A stretch of 19,693 nucleotides of DNA from CANRPC01 sp964456095 (GTDB lineage Bacteria > Bacillota_I > Bacilli_A > RFN20 > CAG-449): contig CAYVZF010000019.1 of assembly GCA_964456095.1 (NCBI GenBank), forward strand, positions 1-19,693, read 5' to 3'. Shown piece by piece: positions 16,197-19,693 of this stretch. Positions within the stretch are counted from its first letter, which is position 1. Each line of letters starts with the position of its first letter. The position numbers were made by a program, and so were the translations under genes. A model generated the notes under the pieces. The model saw only the letters and a list, made by a program, of their open reading frames with translations. It was not told the DNA's origin and did not search any database.

Positions 16197-16580
16197 ATGA
16201 TTTGTGAAAAATGTAATAGTGTAATTGATGATGATTCGAAATATTGCCCTTCTTGTGGAAATAAAATAGGTTCAGAATCAAAAGTATATGATGTATTTGC
16301 AAATGTTGGCTACGGTGTAGGAATAGGAACATTTATTGCTTCTTTCTTTACTAGTTCATTTCTTTATTTAGGTATTGCGGCTTTAGTATTTTCTTGTTTA
16401 GGTAAGAAATCAGAAAAGAATTATAAAAATGCTGAGAAAGGTTTTAAATTTGCTTTAGCGGGATTAATAATTCAAGCTGCATCAGTCGTTTTAGCATTTG
16501 CTGTAATATTTTTCTATATCTTTTATTTTTTAATATTAATCGCTATTGCGGGTTCTAGTTCTGCGATGATATTAATGTAA
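16197..16580 (+). CDS. Zinc-ribbon membrane protein, paralogue 5
   Basis: This is the shortest paralogue, with 127 residues from the ATG at 16197. The ATG is chosen over an in-frame TTG at 16191 because AGGAG at 16184-16188 is only two bases from the TTG. The zinc ribbon is CEKC then CPSC with one extra residue between the pairs. The linker is almost absent, so the ribbon runs directly into VYDVFANVGYGVGIGTFIAS. FSCLGKKS and the KGFKFALAGLII segment are kept. It ends the array and is followed by a terminator. Confidence 0.83.
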   Translation: MICEKCNSVIDDDSKYCPSCGNKIGSESKVYDVFANVGYGVGIGTFIASFFTSSFLYLGIAALVFSCLGKKSEKNYKNAEKGFKFALAGLIIQAASVVLAFAVIFFYIFYFLILIAIAGSSSAMILM

Positions 16581-16611
16581 CTTATTTACTAATAAAAAAA
16601 ATTAAAATATT

Positions 16612-16639
16612 AAAAAATGGCTTAACAAGGCCATTTTTT
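16612..16639. terminator. Bidirectional intrinsic terminator
   Basis: AAAAAATGGC (16612-16621) pairs perfectly with GCCATTTTTT (16630-16639) around an 8-base loop. The A-tract and T-tract flank both sides, so it can end the zinc-ribbon array on the plus strand and the ZIP gene on the minus strand. Confidence 0.85.
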
Positions 16640-16648
16640 ATTTAATAA

Positions 16649-17425
16649 TTATCCTAAAGTGATATCGAGTATCATCATTAATACAAATCCAATTGATAAT
16701 GCAATCGTGGCAATATTACTATGCTTACCAGATTGAGATTCTGGAATTAATTCTTCCACAACAACATAAATCATCGCACCAGAAGCAAATGAAAGGATAT
16801 AAGGCAAAATCGGTTGCACTAAGTTAATGCATAATATAGTTATTAGAGCACTGATTGGTTCAACAATCGCTGATACAACTCCATAATAAAAAGATTTTAA
16901 TTTTGTTTCACCATTACTTTTAAGTGGTAGTGATATAATTGCGCCTTCTGGAAAGTTTTGTATTGCAATTCCAAGAGACAGAGCTAATGCGGAGGATAAA
17001 GTAATTTGCGCATTATTTGATAGAGCTCCCGCTAAAACGACACCAACAGCCATTCCTTCTGGGATATTATGTAATGTTATTGCAAGAACCATCATAGTGT
17101 TTTTCTTTAAATGACTTTTTAATCCTTCAGGAGTATCAGAATTAATATGTAAATGCGGTATTAAAGAATCAAGTAGTAATAAAAATAATATTCCAAGCAT
17201 AAATCCACATGCTGCAGGAATAAAAGAATATTTGCCTAAATTTGACGACATGTTTATTGATGGAATTATTAATGACCATATAGATGCCGCGATCATTACA
17301 CCAGAAGCAAAACCCAATAAAGCTTTTTGCAATTTTTCATTTAGTTTGCTCTTTAAAAAAAAGACTAAAGAAGAGCCTAAAACAGTTCCAAGAAAAGGTA
17401 AAGTTAATCCTAATATTAATTCCAT
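16649..17425 (-). CDS. ZIP family metal transporter
   Basis: This 258-residue protein of about eight membrane helices belongs to the ZIP family (ZupT/GufA-like) and would import zinc or another divalent metal. The paired metal-site motifs are present: HNIPEG (119-124) in the fourth helix and QNFPEG (156-161) in the fifth. The HLH (91-93) in the loop after the third helix and EELIPES near 224-230 are also family features. In the fifth helix Gln156 takes the place where some ZIPs have His. It is the second gene of a minus-strand pair, 20 bases after the DUF4250 gene, with AAGGATAA before its ATG. Metal specificity cannot be told from sequence alone. Confidence 0.92.
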   Translation of the reverse strand: MELILGLTLPFLGTVLGSSLVFFLKSKLNEKLQKALLGFASGVMIAASIWSLIIPSINMSSNLGKYSFIPAACGFMLGILFLLLLDSLIPHLHINSDTPEGLKSHLKKNTMMVLAITLHNIPEGMAVGVVLAGALSNNAQITLSSALALSLGIAIQNFPEGAIISLPLKSNGETKLKSFYYGVVSAIVEPISALITILCINLVQPILPYILSFASGAMIYVVVEELIPESQSGKHSNIATIALSIGFVLMMILDITLG

Positions 17426-17445
17426 AGCGTTATCCTTTTTAATAA

Positions 17446-17622
17446 TTACTTATATTGATTAGTTTTTTCATCGTAATAGTAATCTATACTATTTAGTATG
17501 TGATCTATTTCTTCTTTCGAACAATCTAAATCATATATCAAATCATCAATTGATTTATAATTGTCTCTTAATTTAGTATTAATAATGCTTAATAATAATG
17601 CTGGGTTTTTACTTGGTATCAT
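17446..17622 (-). CDS. DUF4250 domain-containing small protein
   Basis: This is a 58-residue protein starting MIPSKNPALLLSIINTKLRD and ending in DYYYDEKTNQYK. It matches the DUF4250 pattern: MIPxxPxxLLSxxNTKLRD, a middle Asp/Leu-rich helix with a KEEI segment, and a terminal DYxYDExxNQ. The family is small, widespread in gut Bacillota and of unknown function; its shape suggests a helix-turn-helix-like fold. AGGAAA lies a few bases before the ATG, and a TATAAT box sits at 17642-17647. It leads a two-gene operon with the ZIP transporter. Confidence 0.85.
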   Translation of the reverse strand: MIPSKNPALLLSIINTKLRDNYKSIDDLIYDLDCSKEEIDHILNSIDYYYDEKTNQYK

Positions 17623-17641
17623 ATGTTTTCCTCGATTTGAT

Positions 17642-17647
17642 ATTATA
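17642..17647 (-). promoter_or_regulatory. Candidate -10 box of the DUF4250-ZIP operon
   Basis: The minus strand reads a perfect TATAAT 20 bases upstream of the DUF4250 start, with the ribosome site in between. The -35 region is weak (TTTATT-like), as it is at the lemA promoter. Confidence 0.45.
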
Positions 17648-17673
17648 CTTTATTTAATTATTTTAATAAAATC

Positions 17674-17702
17674 TTTTGCATTTTTAATTTATATTTTATA
17701 CT
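17674..17702 (+). promoter_or_regulatory. Candidate promoter of the Nudix-glmU-prs operon
   Basis: TATACT at 17697-17702 lies 20 bases before the Nudix ATG, with TTTTGC at 17674 or TTGCAT at 17676 as poor -35 boxes. It would give a very short leader without a ribosome site. It is divergent from the DUF4250 promoter in the same 100-base gap. Confidence 0.35.
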
Positions 17703-17722
17703 TATGTTAGTGAAATAAGAAA

Positions 17723-18187
17723 ATGGAAAGAACGGTTTTATGTTATATTAAAAAAGAAAATCAATACTTAATGCTTCATAGAAATAAGAAGAAAAAAGAT
17801 ATGAATAAAGATAAATGGGTTGGTATTGGTGGACATATTGAAGCAAATGAAACAATTGAAGAAGCTTTACTAAGAGAAGTAAAAGAAGAAACAGGGTTAA
17901 CATTAGTTTCATATAAAAAAAGAGGATATATTAAATTTATTAATGATGATTATGAAGAAGAAATGTTTTTATTTTCATCTAATGAATTTGAAGGTGAAAT
18001 TATTGATTGTTTAGAAGGAGAACTTTCTTGGATTGATGAAAGTGAAATATTTAGTTTAAATTTATGGGAAGGCGATAAATACTTTTTAAAACCATTAATA
18101 AATAATGAAAAGTACTTTAATCTCGAACTTATATATAGTAAAAATAAACTCATTAAGTGTATAAAAAAAAGAAATATTTTTAAATAA
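17723..18187 (+). CDS. Nudix hydrolase (MutT/8-oxo-dGTP diphosphatase-like)
   Basis: This 154-residue Nudix enzyme has a complete Nudix box: G37, E43, then REVKEETGL (51-59) supplying the metal-binding glutamates. The N-terminus (RTVLCYIKKENQYLMLHRNK) and the KWVGIGGHIE segment match the 8-oxo-dGTP or nucleoside-triphosphate diphosphatase group that cleans the nucleotide pool. The substrate is inferred from family likeness only. No Shine-Dalgarno sequence is seen before the ATG, so translation may start from a very short leader. It lies 32 bases upstream of the glmU-like gene and is probably in the same operon. Confidence 0.9.
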   Translation: MERTVLCYIKKENQYLMLHRNKKKKDMNKDKWVGIGGHIEANETIEEALLREVKEETGLTLVSYKKRGYIKFINDDYEEEMFLFSSNEFEGEIIDCLEGELSWIDESEIFSLNLWEGDKYFLKPLINNEKYFNLELIYSKNKLIKCIKKRNIFK

Positions 18188-18219
18188 ATTACATAAACTT
18201 TTTTGTAGGAGAAATTGAT

Positions 18220-19182
18220 ATGAATATTAAATATTTAAAAAATACTAAAAAAGAAATGTTGTTTTATGGTATTAAAATAAAAGAATTGATGGATATTGAG
18301 CTTAAAGATATTCAAATAGATGGAGAATTAATAATAAATGATTCGCTTCCACTTATAACAAAAGAAGATGTTATGTATATTTATGATCTATCTAAAAAAA
18401 ATAAATCAAATGTTATTTTAAAATTCAATAATAAAGAAGTTGGTAGATATTTAAATGGATATAATAAGAGTATAAATTATGAAAGTAGTAATTTTGTTAT
18501 TTTAAATGATTCGATTAATTACGAAGAATTATTTAAAGAATATAACAAAAGAGTAATCATGAAACATAAAAATAATGGTGTATATTTTACATCTTCTGAA
18601 AGTGTAATAATATCTCCATTTGTTAGTATTGAAGAAGGAACTTACATATTTAATGGTGTAATTCTTTTAGGACATTGCTCAATTGGTAAAAATAATGTTA
18701 TAGGACCATATTCTAGTCTAGAAAATTTTATTTGTGGTTGCTATAATAAGATTAGTTGGTTTGTTGGCAAAGATTCTTCTATTGGAGATAATAATGTCAT
18801 TGGACCATTTTCACATTTCCGTGAAAAAGTATCTATTGAAGACGATAACGTCATTGGTAATTTCAATGAATTAAAATCATCTAATATGGGCTCATCAAAT
18901 AGAATGAAGCACCTTTCTTACTTAGGTAATGCTGAAGTTAATGATCGTGTTAATTTTGGATGTGGTGTAATAACTGCAAATTATGATGGTAAGAAGAAGC
19001 ATAAAACGGAAATAGGAAGTGATGTTTTTATTGGATGTAATTCAGTTTTAATTGCTCCATTGAAAATCGAAAACAATGCATTTGTCGCAGCTCATTCTAA
19101 TATTTATGAAGATTTAGATGAATATGATTTTGCGATAAGCCGTAGTAAACAAACAACTAAAAAACAATATATGAAGAAATGA
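18220..19182 (+). CDS. glmU: GlmU homologue with intact acetyltransferase half and reduced uridylyltransferase half
   Basis: This protein has 320 residues, against about 450-460 for normal GlmU. From about residue 108 it follows the GlmU left-handed beta-helix: GPFSHFRE (195-202), ELKSS (217-221), HLSYLGN (231-237), VNFGCGVITANYDG (244-257), VFIGCNSVLIAP (269-280) and ISRSKQ (306-311). Residues matching E. coli R333, K351, H363, Y366 and N386 are present (R201, K219, H231, Y234, N254), so glucosamine-1-phosphate acetyltransfer should be possible. The N-terminal 107 residues keep only a remnant resembling the GD-x-PL-(I/L)-T region (INDSLPLITKED, 39-50). The GxGTRM nucleotide loop and most of the Rossmann domain are missing, so UDP-GlcNAc formation is unlikely here. 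AGGAG eight bases before the ATG shows this is a true start. It is followed by prs, as in Bacillus. Confidence 0.87.
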   Translation: MNIKYLKNTKKEMLFYGIKIKELMDIELKDIQIDGELIINDSLPLITKEDVMYIYDLSKKNKSNVILKFNNKEVGRYLNGYNKSINYESSNFVILNDSINYEELFKEYNKRVIMKHKNNGVYFTSSESVIISPFVSIEEGTYIFNGVILLGHCSIGKNNVIGPYSSLENFICGCYNKISWFVGKDSSIGDNNVIGPFSHFREKVSIEDDNVIGNFNELKSSNMGSSNRMKHLSYLGNAEVNDRVNFGCGVITANYDGKKKHKTEIGSDVFIGCNSVLIAPLKIENNAFVAAHSNIYEDLDEYDFAISRSKQTTKKQYMKK

Positions 19183-19208
19183 TATTGAAAAGGAGATTTT
19201 AAAAAAAC

Positions 19209-19693
19209 ATGTTAGAAAACACATTAATTTTCTCATTAACCGCGAACAAAGAATTAACAGAAGAAGTTGCAAGTATTCTTGGTTTAGAAGTTTCACCAGT
19301 TGCGGTTAATCACTTTGCAGATGGTGAAATAATCTGTGAACCAAGTTTGTCTGTTCGTGATAAGGATGTATACGTTATACAATCAACTTGCTCACCTGTT
19401 ACTGAACATTTATTTGAAGTATTAATATTTGTTGATGCCTTAAAAAGAGCTTCAGCAAGGGAAATTAATGTGGTTATTCCTTATTTTGGATATGCTCGTC
19501 AAGATAGAAAATCAAAGCCAAGACAACCAATTACATCTAAATTAGTTGCCAATTTATTATCGACTGCAGGAGTGCATAGAGTAATTTCATTTGAATTACA
19601 TGCTCCTCAAATTCAAGGATTTTTTGATTGTTTAGTTGATGAATTAAGTTGTACACCACTTATTGCAGATCATTTTAAACATGAAGATTTATC
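19209..19693 (+). CDS. prs: Ribose-phosphate pyrophosphokinase (partial, 3' end beyond window)
   Basis: The first 161 residues of PRPP synthetase are present, and the gene runs off the right edge. The enzyme makes PRPP from ribose 5-phosphate and ATP for purine, pyrimidine, histidine and NAD synthesis. Family motifs are the early HFADGEI (35-41), IQSTCSPVTEHLFE, the ATP-binding YFGYARQDRK segment and FELHAPQIQGFFD (usually DLHAxQIQGFFD, so one Asp-to-Glu change). AGGAG at 19191-19195 lies 13 bases before the ATG, longer than usual, but an in-frame TAA at 19200 rules out an upstream start. The gene lies 26 bases after the glmU-like gene, the order found in Bacillus. Confidence 0.95.
   Translation, partial: MLENTLIFSLTANKELTEEVASILGLEVSPVAVNHFADGEIICEPSLSVRDKDVYVIQSTCSPVTEHLFEVLIFVDALKRASAREINVVIPYFGYARQDRKSKPRQPITSKLVANLLSTAGVHRVISFELHAPQIQGFFDCLVDELSCTPLIADHFKHEDL

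Noticed and set aside
1..19693. Possible use of the Mycoplasma code (TGA for Trp)
   Set aside because: Tryptophans are encoded by TGG, and TGA acts as the stop of the glmU-like gene at 19180-19182, so the standard code applies.
1..19693. Apparent excess of CGCG and CGCGG words in AT-rich DNA
   Set aside because: I count about twelve CGCG sites, roughly twice what base composition alone would suggest. They fall mostly in Ala GCG codons and have no spacing pattern, so this is too weak to call a signal.
1..19693. CRISPR, toxin-antitoxin, phage or transposon content
   Set aside because: No spaced direct repeats, transposase motifs, terminal inverted repeats, integrase or toxin-like small gene pairs were seen on either strand.

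Overview
The window is very AT-rich, reads with the standard bacterial code (TGG for Trp; TAA, TAG and TGA all used as stops, with TGA ending the glmU-like gene) and has clear AGGAGG-type ribosome binding sites. The gene families (LemA, DUF2207, the COG4586/4587/3694 ABC exporter, DUF4250, and a glmU-prs pair as in Bacillus) and the many small Lys/Asn/Ile-rich proteins point to a low-GC Bacillota or Mycoplasmatota-like bacterium. I infer, but cannot show, an uncultured gut lineage near Erysipelotrichia/RF39/Izemoplasma. I see no rRNA, tRNA, CRISPR array, insertion sequence or phage gene.

Layout. (1) 1-2754: the likely last codons of an upstream gene, then a secreted GH84 beta-N-acetylglucosaminidase with two C-terminal F5/8-type (CBM32-like) modules. 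(2) 2811-5493, minus strand: lemA and a DUF2207 membrane protein. The DUF2207 signal peptide and first domain residues lie out of frame upstream, behind an A8 run that follows a well-placed ATG, ribosome site and extended -10 box. (3) 5636-8266: a three-gene ABC-2-type exporter (ATPase and two permeases). A 7-bp inverted repeat sits just upstream. (4) 8427-13530: a two-gene operon of large surface lipoproteins, the first carrying a TlpA-like thioredoxin domain. Together they hold three copies of a roughly 120-residue module that I do not recognise. A strong intrinsic terminator follows. (5) 13582-16580: a Sfp-type phosphopantetheinyl transferase, then five consecutive paralogues of a small membrane protein with an N-terminal zinc ribbon, closed by a bidirectional terminator. 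(6) 16649-17622, minus strand: a ZIP-family metal transporter and, upstream of it, a 58-residue DUF4250 gene. (7) 17723-19693: a Nudix hydrolase, a GlmU homologue that keeps the acetyltransferase half but only a short remnant of the uridylyltransferase half, and the 5' part of prs.

Roles. Much of the window concerns the cell surface: glycan trimming (GH84), export (ABC), surface redox or adhesion lipoproteins, and envelope proteins of unknown role (LemA/DUF2207, zinc-ribbon membrane proteins). The right end turns to nucleotide and amino-sugar metabolism. The main points for follow-up are the shared lipoprotein module, the zinc-ribbon paralogue array, the reduced GlmU at a conserved glmU-prs locus, and the A8 frameshift at the start of the DUF2207 gene.
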